The position numbers and the translations under genes are program-made. A model generated the notes under the pieces. It ran no database searches, was not told where the DNA came from, and saw only the letters and a program-made list of their open reading frames with translations. A stretch of 33,345 nucleotides of DNA from an uncultured Prevotella sp. (GTDB lineage: Bacteria > Bacteroidota > Bacteroidia > Bacteroidales > Bacteroidaceae): positions 1-33,345 of the forward strand of contig CAJOCR010000029.1 in assembly GCA_905236755.1 (NCBI GenBank). Reading direction: 5' to 3'. Positions within the stretch are counted from its first letter, which is position 1. Every line of letters starts with the position of its first letter. Positions 1-7,477 of the stretch are shown in pieces.

Positions 1-30
1 GTTAAATCAAAGAAAAATAATTTTCGAAAA

Positions 31-76
31 ATTTACGTCAATTTTCGGTAATTACACGTTAAGCGAAGCGCATTGT
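31..76. repeat. AT-rich intergenic repeat, copy A
   Basis: A stretch starting at the AATTTACGTCAATTTTCG words and ending in AAGCGAAGCGC reappears as a diverged inverted copy at about 11824-11870, after the comM-like gene. Both lie in non-coding DNA next to other hairpin-rich repeats. No gene is visible in 1-366; the rest of this stretch holds small hairpins such as TTGCAC/GTGCAA near 125-140. Confidence 0.5.
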
Positions 77-246
77 TTAGGTCCTATATAATAGATATTC
101 CAGGGGGCAATAGATTGATATCATTTGCACGATTGTGCAATGGCGCATCAGCAGGCGCATTGTAATCAATGCTATTGAAGATTGAAAATGAAATATGAAG
201 CACAGAGCGCTTTATTATTTTTCAGCAAGAAACGCCAATTAGTTAG

Positions 247-285
247 CCCTTTCCTACTGGAGAGGGATGGGAGAGGCTTCTTTTT
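247..285 (+). repeat. REP-like GC hairpin element (copy 1)
   Basis: A short G/C-rich hairpin (CCCTTTCC / GGAGAGGG) is followed by a GGGA-GGCTTCTTTT tail. The same hairpin-plus-tail design occurs at 7203-7240, 12313-12350, 24626-24668 and 30752-30782, and inverted at 12250-12280 and 29560-29587. It is the only GC-rich feature in otherwise AT-rich spacers. Similar palindromes are common in Bacteroidota genomes. Confidence 0.6.
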
Positions 286-286
286 A

Positions 287-366
287 AACTTGTTTTCATA
301 AAGACAGCAGCATAAAATCATTAAAAGAGCAGAATGCTCTTATCATCTTCATTTTCCTTTTGAATA
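287..366 (-). repeat. Diverged partial copy of the multi-hairpin element
   Basis: The succession AACTTGTTTTCATAA, then AAGAGC/GCTCTT-type hairpin, then CATTTTCCTTTTGA matches one end of the repeat at 26011-26387 in the same orientation, with substitutions. It directly abuts the prmC stop codon at 367-369. Confidence 0.55.
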
Positions 367-1227
367 TCAGTTTCGTGCGAGGGTAAAGCGATAGTTGCCA
401 AATTGGTCTTTGACACTTCTAATATCGGAATAACCTAAGGCCGAAAGCATCTGCTCCATATCTCGAACGAATCTCGAATTCATCTCGAAGGCTAAGATTC
501 CGTTTTTCGCAAGCATTTTCTTGCCATATTCGGCAATAGCTCTGTAAAAACGAAGCGGGTCATCGTTTGGAACAAAGAGTGCAAGATGAGGTTCAAATTC
601 CATTACATTCTTCTCCATATCCTTAGCCTCTTCATCGGCAATATATGGAGGATTAGAAACTATAAGATTAAATTTTTCTTCACTCTCAGGAAGTTCACTT
701 AGATTCAAGGCATCATGCTTTTCAAATGACACGTTTGCATTCAAAGCCGAAGCATTAGCCGAAGCTATTCGTAATGCATCGTCGCTAATGTCCCAGGCTT
801 TCACCTCTGCCTTCTTGTTCTTTTCAGCCAAGTCAAGGGCAAGCGTGATTGCTATGCAACCGCTTCCTGTACCTATATCGAGCACCTTATAAGGCTCTTC
901 GAACTGACTCGTCAGCTCGTCTTCAGCCAACTGACAGAGTTGAGCTGTTTCTGGGCGGGGAATAAGCACACCAGGCTCTACATGAAAAGCCCTGCCAGCA
1001 AACTCGGCTTTGCCCAACACATATTGCACAGGCTCACCTTTTTCCAGACGCGAGAAAATATCATCAAGAAAAGCGAGGTCTTTTCCCGATAATTCATTAA
1101 CTTTGCCAGTATAAAGGTCAGTAAGAGTCATGGAAAACTCAGATTCAAGCACCATTCGGGCAATAGCTTTCGCTTCGCCTGCATCATAAAGGGGTGTCAA
1201 TCTGTTCCAAAGTTCCTGATATGTCAT
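367..1227 (-). CDS. prmC: Peptide chain release factor N5-glutamine methyltransferase
   Basis: This SAM-dependent methyltransferase (HemK/PrmC family) modifies the glutamine of the GGQ motif in release factors RF1 and RF2 in the cytoplasm. Visible are the class I SAM-binding motif VLDIGTGSGCIAI and the catalytic NPPY motif in SNPPYIADEE, plus the helical N-terminal domain. I start it at Met 1227 (MTYQELWNRL) rather than the upstream in-frame Met at 1272, because a good promoter (TATCTTTG at 1232-1239) lies between them and the family normally begins near this motif. That gives 286 residues, the usual length. It is divergent from ribD, with a dead rhuM fragment in between. Its stop abuts a degenerate repeat copy. 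Confidence 0.93.
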   Translation of the reverse strand: MTYQELWNRLTPLYDAGEAKAIARMVLESEFSMTLTDLYTGKVNELSGKDLAFLDDIFSRLEKGEPVQYVLGKAEFAGRAFHVEPGVLIPRPETAQLCQLAEDELTSQFEEPYKVLDIGTGSGCIAITLALDLAEKNKKAEVKAWDISDDALRIASANASALNANVSFEKHDALNLSELPESEEKFNLIVSNPPYIADEEAKDMEKNVMEFEPHLALFVPNDDPLRFYRAIAEYGKKMLAKNGILAFEMNSRFVRDMEQMLSALGYSDIRSVKDQFGNYRFTLARN

Positions 1228-1231
1228 ACTG

Positions 1232-1261
1232 CAAAGATATGAAAAATCGAGAGCAGAACAA
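1232..1261 (-). promoter_or_regulatory. prmC promoter, nearly leaderless
   Basis: On the minus strand TTG (1259-1261) is followed after 19 bp by TATCTTTG (1239-1232), matching the Bacteroidota consensus TTG-N19-21-TAnnTTTG. Only four bases separate the -7 box from the chosen ATG, so the transcript probably starts at or within a few bases of the start codon. Confidence 0.7.
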
Positions 1262-1317
1262 AATAAACTCATTTAATTTTATGTCAAGACGAAATTAGTT
1301 CAAATAAACTCAAAGCT

Positions 1318-1703
1318 ATGGCAGACGAAATAGAAAAAAGAAATGAAGCCTTCTTAATCTATCAAGATGAAAATGGAATAGCTCAGATCAATGTTCGATT
1401 TGAGGGAGAGGACGTATGGCTAACAGTTGAGCAAATGATGGAGTTATTCGACGCCTCGCAACAAGATGTGAGCTATCACATTAATCAAATCTATTCAGAT
1501 GGTGAGCAAGATCCAGAACGAACTCACAAAAAATTTTTGTTAGTTCGACAAGAAGGAAACAGAAGCGTGCACAGAAACATATCATATTATAATTTAGACA
1601 TGATTATCGCTAGATGATACAATATGGAAGTGACTATGACAAAGCCATTAAGGAACTGATTCAAAAAGAAAAGAAGTCAAGAAGAGGAAGTAAAGAACAA
1701 TAA
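1318..1703 (+). pseudogene. RhuM-family virulence protein relic, internally deleted
   Basis: The first 99 codons encode a clear RhuM N-terminus (IYQDENGIAQINVRFEGE, then VWLTVEQMMELFDASQQDVS and the YYNLDMIIA motif). The frame ends at a TGA at 1615-1617. Six bases later, in another frame, comes YGSDYDKAIKELIQKEKK with its own stop at 1701-1703, which resembles the extreme C-terminus of the same family. Full-length RhuM proteins are over 300 residues, so most of the centre has been deleted and the junction is frameshifted. RhuM proteins are mobile, poorly understood genes often found on islands. The relic stops three bases before the ribD ATG. Confidence 0.8.
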
Positions 1704-1706
1704 TCA

Positions 1707-2699
1707 ATGAATACACAACAAGATATCGACGAGAAATATATGAGACGCTGTCTGCAGATTGCAGCCAACGGATTGCAGAATGCCAAGCCAAACCCTTCGG
1801 TAGGAGCTGTTATTGTTGCTGCCGACGGAAGAATTATTGGTGAAGGCTACACCTCGGCTTACGGAGGGGCTCACGGCGAAGTAAACGCCTTTGCATCTGT
1901 AAAGCCTGCCGACGAGCATCTGCTGAAGCAGTCAACAATATACGTGTCGCTTGAACCTTGTTCTCATCACGGCAAAACACCACCTTGCTGCGACCTTATC
2001 ATCAGCAAAGGCGTGAAAAGAGTGGTATGCGGTTGCGTTGACCCTTTCGCACAGGTGCAGGGAAGAGGCATCAAGCGCATTCGTGAAGCAGGTATAGAGG
2101 TTGAGGTTGGCGTTTTAGAAAAAGAATGTATTGCCTCAAACAAGCGTTTCATGACCTTCAACACCCACCAGCGTCCATATATAATACTGAAATGGGCACA
2201 GACAGCCGATGGCTTTATGGGAAGAATAGCACAAAACGGAAAGAAAGAACCGCTCGCCATTTCTACCCCATTCACCAAAATGCTTGTACACAAGCTAAGA
2301 GCCGAGAACGATGCCATACTTATTGGCAGAGGCACTTTTGAAACCGACAAGCCTCAGCTAAACGTAAGAGAGTGGGAAGGAAAAAATCCAGAGCGCATTA
2401 TTCTTTCAAAATCAATGAGCAAAGCACCTGACGGCTGGCACGTTTTTTATGATATTCACGATGTTCTGCAACATCTGTATAACGAGAAGAAACAATCGCT
2501 TATCGTGGAGGGAGGCGCAGAAACTCTTAAGCAGTTTATTGATGAAAACCTATGGGACGAGATACGAATAGAAACGAACTCAAACCTTACAATACAACAA
2601 GGTGTTGCCGCCCCTGAACTTCCAAAGAATGCCGTACTCGTAAATAGCGAATGTTTCGACGGAAACACAATAAAAGTTTATGAGCGTGCTAATCCATGA
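1707..2699 (+). CDS. ribD: Bifunctional riboflavin biosynthesis deaminase/reductase
   Basis: This enzyme performs two successive steps of riboflavin synthesis: deamination of the diaminopyrimidine derived from GTP, and NADPH-dependent reduction of the ribosyl side chain. The N-terminal deaminase carries the zinc site: the HGEVNAF motif (His and catalytic Glu) and EPCSHHGKTPPC with the two Cys ligands. The C-terminal reductase domain follows from about residue 155 (ILKWAQTADGFMG ... LIVEGGAETLKQF). Length 330 is normal. No TAnnTTTG box is visible immediately upstream because the rhuM relic occupies that space. It begins a same-strand run that continues with recX after a 165-bp spacer with no recognisable content. 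Confidence 0.95.
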   Translation: MNTQQDIDEKYMRRCLQIAANGLQNAKPNPSVGAVIVAADGRIIGEGYTSAYGGAHGEVNAFASVKPADEHLLKQSTIYVSLEPCSHHGKTPPCCDLIISKGVKRVVCGCVDPFAQVQGRGIKRIREAGIEVEVGVLEKECIASNKRFMTFNTHQRPYIILKWAQTADGFMGRIAQNGKKEPLAISTPFTKMLVHKLRAENDAILIGRGTFETDKPQLNVREWEGKNPERIILSKSMSKAPDGWHVFYDIHDVLQHLYNEKKQSLIVEGGAETLKQFIDENLWDEIRIETNSNLTIQQGVAAPELPKNAVLVNSECFDGNTIKVYERANP

Positions 2700-2864
2700 G
2701 TTTTTTAGGCTATAAGTTGACGAGTTTTTTAGTTTGAACTTAGAGATAAAACAACTTAAAAGTTAGTAAGACATTTCAACTAATAAACAAACGAACTCAA
2801 TATAGACGGATTATAGAGGCATTATAGAGCAATTATAAAGGCATATTTTCTTCTATCTATAAAA

Positions 2865-3353
2865 ATGTTTCAAAAAAAGCAAATAACCGAACAACAGGCT
2901 TTAAGCAAACTGACTGGTTTGTGTGCACGAGCAGAACATTGCTCGGGCGAGATGCTCGACAAGATGCGCCAATGGGGCGTTGACGAAGAAGCACAAGCCC
3001 GCATAATGGAATATTTGACTAAGAACAAGTTTGTTGACGACGAGAGATTTGCCCGTTTCTTCATCAACGACAAGATAAAATACAACGGTTGGGGAAGAAG
3101 GAAAATAGAACAGGCACTGTGGATGAAACACATAGACAGAACGGTTTACGACCCAATCTTCGACGAGGTTGACACAGAAGAATACCTTGCTCAGCTTCGT
3201 CCAATAATAAAGCAGAAACTAAAGACAACCAAAGCAAATAGCGACTACGAACGTTCGATGAAAGTAATAAAATACGCTATGAGCCGAGGCTTTGAAATTG
3301 ACCTTATAAGAAAATGTATTGATAATGCCGAGCTTCTTGACGAGACTTACTGA
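2865..3353 (+). CDS. recX: Regulatory protein RecX
   Basis: RecX binds RecA filaments and modulates RecA activity. The 162-residue protein shows the three-helix repeat layout of the family: an early ALSKLTGLCARAEHCSGEM segment, the conserved FVDDERFARFFINDKI-like helix, then WGRRKIEQALWMKHI, and a third repeat towards the C-terminus. Length agrees with the family. Its last 29 bases overlap the beginning of the comF-like gene in another frame, indicating cotranscription. Confidence 0.9.
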   Translation: MFQKKQITEQQALSKLTGLCARAEHCSGEMLDKMRQWGVDEEAQARIMEYLTKNKFVDDERFARFFINDKIKYNGWGRRKIEQALWMKHIDRTVYDPIFDEVDTEEYLAQLRPIIKQKLKTTKANSDYERSMKVIKYAMSRGFEIDLIRKCIDNAELLDETY

Positions 3354-4020
3354 CTTTCTTTTTCCACGCGAATGTGCCATTTGTGGAGAACGACTGAACC
3401 TGAGCGAAGAGCTATTCTGTTGCAGTTGCAATATGCAACTACCAAGAACAAACTATGCTCTAAGCCCATACGATAATCCTATGGCGCAACTTTTCTGGGG
3501 AAGGATTCCAATAGAAAAGGCTGTTGGCTTAGTTCATTACAACAGTCACACGCCAATAAGCAAACCTTTCTACGACATGAAATACCACGACCAGCCCGAC
3601 CTGGCTGTTGAGATTGGCGTTTTTGCCGCTAAAGACCTTATAAATACCGATTTCTTCAACGATATAGACATTATTATTCCTGTTCCTCTTGCTCGAAAGC
3701 GCAAATCACAAAGAGGCTACAACCAAAGCGAGAAGATAGCCTTTGGCATCAGTCATATAACAAATATTCCAATGACCACGAAATGCGTGAAGAGAACAAG
3801 ATACGAAGGCAGTCAAACAAACAAGAACACAGAAGAACGAGACGAAAACGTGAAAGACAGCTTCAAGCTAACCAAACCACAACTGATACAGGGCAAACAC
3901 GTGCTTATTGTTGACGACATAGTAACAACAGGAGCCACAAGCTATTATGTAGCCAAGGAAATACTAAAAGCAGAGGGTACAAAAATAAGCATCATGACAA
4001 TCGGAGTAACTAAAGAATAA
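3325..4020 (+). CDS. comF: ComF-family phosphoribosyltransferase-like protein
   Basis: ComF proteins are needed for DNA uptake during transformation in some bacteria; in Bacteroidota their role is less certain. The N-terminus has a four-cysteine zinc-finger (CAICGERL and CCSC), followed by a type I phosphoribosyltransferase domain with the PRPP motif VLIVDDIVTTGAT near residue 195 and the family motif PVPLARKRKSQRGYNQSE. I start at ATG 3325 (MPSFLTRLTDF); a TTG two codons upstream is possible. It overlaps recX by 29 bp, consistent with an operon. Confidence 0.9.
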   Translation: MPSFLTRLTDFLFPRECAICGERLNLSEELFCCSCNMQLPRTNYALSPYDNPMAQLFWGRIPIEKAVGLVHYNSHTPISKPFYDMKYHDQPDLAVEIGVFAAKDLINTDFFNDIDIIIPVPLARKRKSQRGYNQSEKIAFGISHITNIPMTTKCVKRTRYEGSQTNKNTEERDENVKDSFKLTKPQLIQGKHVLIVDDIVTTGATSYYVAKEILKAEGTKISIMTIGVTKE

Positions 4021-4068
4021 GAGAAAACCTTTTCTGCTAATTTCTTATGTTATTTGAATTATTTCGTT

Positions 4069-4076
4069 TAACTTTG
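4069..4076 (+). promoter_or_regulatory. pyrE promoter -7 box
   Basis: TAACTTTG matches TAnnTTTG 28 bases upstream of the pyrE ATG. The -33 region is weak (no clear TTG at 19-21 bp). Confidence 0.5.
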
Positions 4077-4104
4077 CAACCAAATCATTAAAAATATTGT
4101 TCAA

Positions 4105-4737
4105 ATGGATACTTTAAAGAAAGATTTCGCATCAAAGTTGCTGAACATAAAAGCTATAAAACTTCAGCCAAACGATCCTTTTACATGGGCAAGTGGATGG
4201 AACTCTCCTATCTATACTGACAACCGCATCGCCTTGTCATACCACGATGTGCGCTCATTCGTAAAACTGGAGCTTTGCCACGCTATCCACGAGAATTTCC
4301 CAGAGGCTACAGCCGTTGCTGGCGTTGCCACAGGAGCTATTGCTCAGGGTGCTCTCGTTGCTGACCAGCTGGCCATGCCATACGCTTATGTTCGTCCAAA
4401 ACCAAAGGATCACGGCACTAAGAACCAAATCGAGGGACGTCTGCCTGAAGGCGCTAAGGTTGTTGTTGTTGAAGACCTTATCTCTACCGGTTTGAGTTCA
4501 TTGAAGGCTGTTGCTGCTTTGAGAGAAGCTGGCTTTGAAGTAGTTGGTATGGTAGCAAGCTACACCTATGGTTTCCCTATTGCTGAGGAAGCATTCAAGG
4601 AAGCTGGCGTGAAACTCGTTACACTTGGCGACTACGAGCACACCATCGAGGTAGCTGCAGAAACAGGATACGTATCTAAAGAGGATCTCGAAGTACTCAA
4701 GGAGTGGCGCAAGGATCCTGCAAACTGGAAGAAGTAA
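4105..4737 (+). CDS. pyrE: Orotate phosphoribosyltransferase
   Basis: This cytoplasmic enzyme joins orotate to PRPP to make orotidine monophosphate in pyrimidine synthesis. Signatures are FTWASGWNSPIYTDNR near the N-terminus, the flexible-loop RPKPKDHGTKNQIEG segment and the PRPP-binding motif VVVVEDLISTGLSS. Length 210 is normal. The next gene begins two bases after its stop, so the two are almost certainly cotranscribed and may be translationally coupled. Confidence 0.95.
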   Translation: MDTLKKDFASKLLNIKAIKLQPNDPFTWASGWNSPIYTDNRIALSYHDVRSFVKLELCHAIHENFPEATAVAGVATGAIAQGALVADQLAMPYAYVRPKPKDHGTKNQIEGRLPEGAKVVVVEDLISTGLSSLKAVAALREAGFEVVGMVASYTYGFPIAEEAFKEAGVKLVTLGDYEHTIEVAAETGYVSKEDLEVLKEWRKDPANWKK

Positions 4738-4739
4738 TT

Positions 4740-5150
4740 ATGACTACATTTGAAAGTACCGTTCACCAGATTCCTTACAAGCAGGAGTCGGTTTACAATA
4801 TGCTCAGCGACTTGAGCAACATAGAGCGTGTGAAAGACAGAATACCTGCCGACAAGGTAAAAGACCTTGTCTTCGATTCTGACTCTATATCTATCAGCAC
4901 ACCTATGGGTGAGGTGAAGATGAATATCGTGAATCGCGAAGCACCAAAGGAGATAAAGTTTGAAACTGCAAACAGTCCTCTTCCTTTCAACTTCTGGATT
5001 CAGATTCTGCCTGTTACCGAAACAAGCAGCAAGATGAAGCTCACCATCAAGGCTGAACTGAATATGTTCATCAAGGGTATGGTTCAAAAGCCATTGCAGG
5101 AAGGCATAGAAAAGATTGCCGATGCTCTGGCAATGATACCATACGAATAG
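4740..5150 (+). CDS. SRPBCC-fold protein (START/polyketide-cyclase-like)
   Basis: This is a 136-residue protein of the SRPBCC (Bet v1-like) superfamily, known to bind hydrophobic ligands; the ligand here is unknown. The pattern fits a single domain: MTTFESTVHQIPYKQESVY, a helix LSDLSNIERVKDRIP, beta strands through the middle, and a long C-terminal helix MVQKPLQEGIEKIADALAMI. I start at ATG 4740, two bases after pyrE, because longer in-frame starts lie inside pyrE. The pyrE-SRPBCC-argH order is, as I recall, common in Bacteroidales. Confidence 0.8.
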   Translation: MTTFESTVHQIPYKQESVYNMLSDLSNIERVKDRIPADKVKDLVFDSDSISISTPMGEVKMNIVNREAPKEIKFETANSPLPFNFWIQILPVTETSSKMKLTIKAELNMFIKGMVQKPLQEGIEKIADALAMIPYE

Positions 5151-5261
5151 TTATGAATTAGGAGTTATGAATTAGGAGTTAAAATTCATAATTGAATAAC
5201 TCTACATTGCCCATAGGGCAACCAATTCAAAATTCAAAATTCAAAATTCAAAATTCTCAAT
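5151..5261. repeat. Simple-repeat spacer upstream of argH
   Basis: Two tandem copies of TTATGAATTAGGAGT are followed by a run of about four AATTCAAA units ending three bases before the argH ATG. The same AATTCAAA units occur at 29664-29682, and related GAATTACGAGTTA words at 25362-25376. No promoter consensus is visible. Confidence 0.7.
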
Positions 5262-6599
5262 ATGGCAAACAAACTCTGGGAAAAAAACTTTGAAGTGAAC
5301 AAAGAGATAGAACGTTTCACCGTGGGTAAAGACCGCGAGATGGATCTCTATCTTGCTAAATACGATGTATTGGGCTCTATGGCTCACATCACTATGCTTG
5401 AGTCTATCGGACTTCTTGAAAAAGAAGAACTCAACAAACTGCTGGCAGAGCTGAAGAATATCTATGCCATCTGCGAACGAGGCGAGTTCAAGATTGATGA
5501 CGACGTAGAGGATGTTCACTCTCAGGTAGAGCTGATGCTCACCCAAAAGCTTGGCGACATGGGAAAGAAAATCCATTCTGGCCGTTCACGCAACGATCAG
5601 GTATTGGTAGATCTTAAACTCTTCACCCGTCACGAGCTAAAAGAGGTTGTTGACCATGTAAAGATTCTCTTCGACGAACTTCTGCAAAAGAGCAACCAAT
5701 ACAAAGAGGTGCTCATGCCTGGATACACCCATCTGCAGATTGCTATGCCTTCAAGCTTCGGTCTTTGGTTTGGTGCCTATGCCGAGAGTCTTGTTGACGA
5801 CATGCTCTTCCTGCAGGCAGCCTATAAGATGACCAACCGCAACCCTCTTGGTTCTGCAGCAGGCTACGGCAGCAGTTTCCCTCTTAACCGTTCGCTCACC
5901 ACAAAGCTTCTTGGCTTTGACTCTATGGACTATAACGTTGTATATGCCCAGATGGGACGAGGTAAGATGGAGCGTAATGTAGCTTTTGCCCTTGCTACCG
6001 TTGCAGGAACAATAGCAAAGATGGCTTTCGACGCTTGTATGTTCAATAGTCAGAATTTCGGTTTTGTAAAGCTCCCTAAGGAATGTACCACAGGCTCAAG
6101 CATCATGCCTCACAAGAAGAATCCTGATGTTTTTGAACTTATCCGTGCCAAAAGCAACAAGATACAGAGTCTTCCACAACAGGTGATGCTCATCATGAAC
6201 AACCTGCCATGTGGTTATTTCCGCGACTTGCAGATAATCAAGGAAGTGTTCCTTCCTGCCTTCGAAGACTTGAACGACTGTCTGAAGATGGCTGCCTACA
6301 TTATTAATAAGATGGAGGTAAAAGAGGACATTCTCGACAATCCAATGTACGACCCAATGTTCTCTGTAGAGGAAGTAAACAAACTGGCTGCTTCGGGTAT
6401 GCCTTTCCGTGATGCCTACAAGACCGTTGGTTTGGAAATAGAGGCAGGCACCTTTAAAGCCGACAGAAATATCCATCACACTCATGAAGGTTCTATTGGT
6501 AATCTATGCAACGACAAGATAGAGGCCTTGATGAACGAGAACATAGCTGCCTTCCACTTTGAACGAGTAGCCGAAGCAGAGAAGAATCTTTTGAAATAA
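5262..6599 (+). CDS. argH: Argininosuccinate lyase
   Basis: This enzyme cleaves argininosuccinate to arginine and fumarate, the last step of arginine synthesis. It belongs to the fumarase/aspartase superfamily and shows the hallmark loop GSSIMPHKKNPD near residue 282, the HSGRSRNDQV motif near residue 105 and the PGYTHLQIAMP motif. The 445-residue length is typical for Bacteroidales. The following lipoprotein gene starts three bases after its stop. Confidence 0.95.
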   Translation: MANKLWEKNFEVNKEIERFTVGKDREMDLYLAKYDVLGSMAHITMLESIGLLEKEELNKLLAELKNIYAICERGEFKIDDDVEDVHSQVELMLTQKLGDMGKKIHSGRSRNDQVLVDLKLFTRHELKEVVDHVKILFDELLQKSNQYKEVLMPGYTHLQIAMPSSFGLWFGAYAESLVDDMLFLQAAYKMTNRNPLGSAAGYGSSFPLNRSLTTKLLGFDSMDYNVVYAQMGRGKMERNVAFALATVAGTIAKMAFDACMFNSQNFGFVKLPKECTTGSSIMPHKKNPDVFELIRAKSNKIQSLPQQVMLIMNNLPCGYFRDLQIIKEVFLPAFEDLNDCLKMAAYIINKMEVKEDILDNPMYDPMFSVEEVNKLAASGMPFRDAYKTVGLEIEAGTFKADRNIHHTHEGSIGNLCNDKIEALMNENIAAFHFERVAEAEKNLLK

Positions 6600-6602
6600 G
6601 AT

Positions 6603-7202
6603 ATGAAATATCGCCATTCCATAATAAACATTATATCAGCAGCATGTGTCAGTATGACTATGCTGCTGTCATCATGTAATGGCGAAAGCGAATACTCATC
6701 ACAACACGAGTGCTATTTTCTTTTCGATACATCAATTCACAACACAAGTATCATCAAGAACGCACTCATTCCCGAAGCACCAGGAATATTTGTAAAAATA
6801 TCGCAGTCACAAAAGAATGGTATTCTATATGTTGATGCAGAACTCAACGATGGAAAAACAAAGGAAAGCAACAAGATAACAACAGCCAAAGAAACACAAC
6901 GTAAATACACACTTGGCATTTACAACGGAATAATCGTTGGCTATAGCTCATTAGGAAATGGTCTTTATGCCTTCGACAATATCTGTCCTAACTGCTACGA
7001 CACAGGGCGTTACCAGCAACTCTCGTGGGACAATAACGGCCCAAGAGTGAAATGCAACAGATGCCAACGCACCTACGACCTAAACAACGGTGGAATAATA
7101 GTGACAGGTGAACAAGGAGCCAAACTCATAAGATATATGGCACAATACACAGGTGGAATAGGTGGAATAGATGGAATCCTGGTGGTGCATAATAAGCAAT
7201 AA
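6603..7202 (+). CDS. Lipoprotein with a four-cysteine Rieske-like domain
   Basis: The 199-residue protein starts with a lipoprotein signal (SMTMLLSSC, acylated Cys about residue 25), so it is probably anchored in the periplasm or outer membrane. The C-terminal half resembles a Rieske ferredoxin fold: CPNC about residue 128, then CNRCQRTYDLNNG about residue 150, where YDLNNG aligns with the FDxxxG that follows the second ligand pair in Rieske proteins. True Rieske centres use two Cys and two His; here the positions are all Cys, which points to a mononuclear iron or zinc site or an atypical cluster. Function is unknown. It lies three bases after argH and may share its transcript. Confidence 0.65.
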   Translation: MKYRHSIINIISAACVSMTMLLSSCNGESEYSSQHECYFLFDTSIHNTSIIKNALIPEAPGIFVKISQSQKNGILYVDAELNDGKTKESNKITTAKETQRKYTLGIYNGIIVGYSSLGNGLYAFDNICPNCYDTGRYQQLSWDNNGPRVKCNRCQRTYDLNNGGIIVTGEQGAKLIRYMAQYTGGIGGIDGILVVHNKQ

Positions 7203-7240
7203 GTTCTCCTCCCCTTATGAAGGGGAGGCCGGGTGGAGTT
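7203..7240 (+). repeat. REP-like GC hairpin element (copy 2)
   Basis: Perfect nine-base arms CCTCCCCTT / AAGGGGAGG with an ATG loop, followed by a GGGTGGAG tail, immediately after the preceding lipoprotein stop. It could also act as a terminator, but there is no T-run. Same family as copies at 247, 12313, 24626 and 30752. Confidence 0.6.
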
Positions 7241-7284
7241 GGAAAATCAACATTCAAAAAACGTAATTAAAAAGTGTGAATTGT

Positions 7285-7315
7285 TTGGCTATTTAGATAT
7301 TAAGCACTATCTTTG
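7285..7315 (+). promoter_or_regulatory. Promoter for tRNA-Leu and probably the following lipoprotein
   Basis: TTG (7285-7287), a 20-bp spacer and TATCTTTG (7308-7315) fit the Bacteroidota consensus. The expected start is near 7321, about 40 bases before the tRNA. Confidence 0.75.
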
Positions 7316-7361
7316 CAACGCTATTGATGCTTGAAGCGCTTTGTTTCAATCATAACGCGAT

Positions 7362-7447
7362 GCCGCAATGGTGGAATTGGTAGACACGAGGGACTTAAAA
7401 TCCCTTGGCCAGTAATGGCTGTGCGGGTTCGAGTCCCGCTCGCGGCA
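7362..7447 (+). tRNA. tRNA-Leu (anticodon TAA)
   Basis: The gene folds as a class II tRNA: acceptor GCCGC...GCGGC, D-arm GGTGGAATTGGTAGACAC, anticodon stem GGGA/TCCC around CTTAAAA giving anticodon TAA, a long variable arm, and T-arm GCGGGTTCGAGTCCCGC. One A-C mismatch is seen in the acceptor stem. The discriminator is A at 7447, and CCA is not encoded (CTT follows). The next ATG comes only 30 bases later with no terminator between. Confidence 0.96.
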
Positions 7448-7477
7448 CTTCCCTTTTATAACAATAATTTATTACTT

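Noticed and set aside
1228..1272. Longer prmC start with 15 extra residues
   Set aside because: A good promoter lies inside the extension and the family usually starts at the MTYQELW-like segment.
7331..7477. N-terminal extension of the OmpA/TPR lipoprotein
   Set aside because: The extension reads through the tRNA-Leu gene; the lipoprotein signal begins at ATG 7478.
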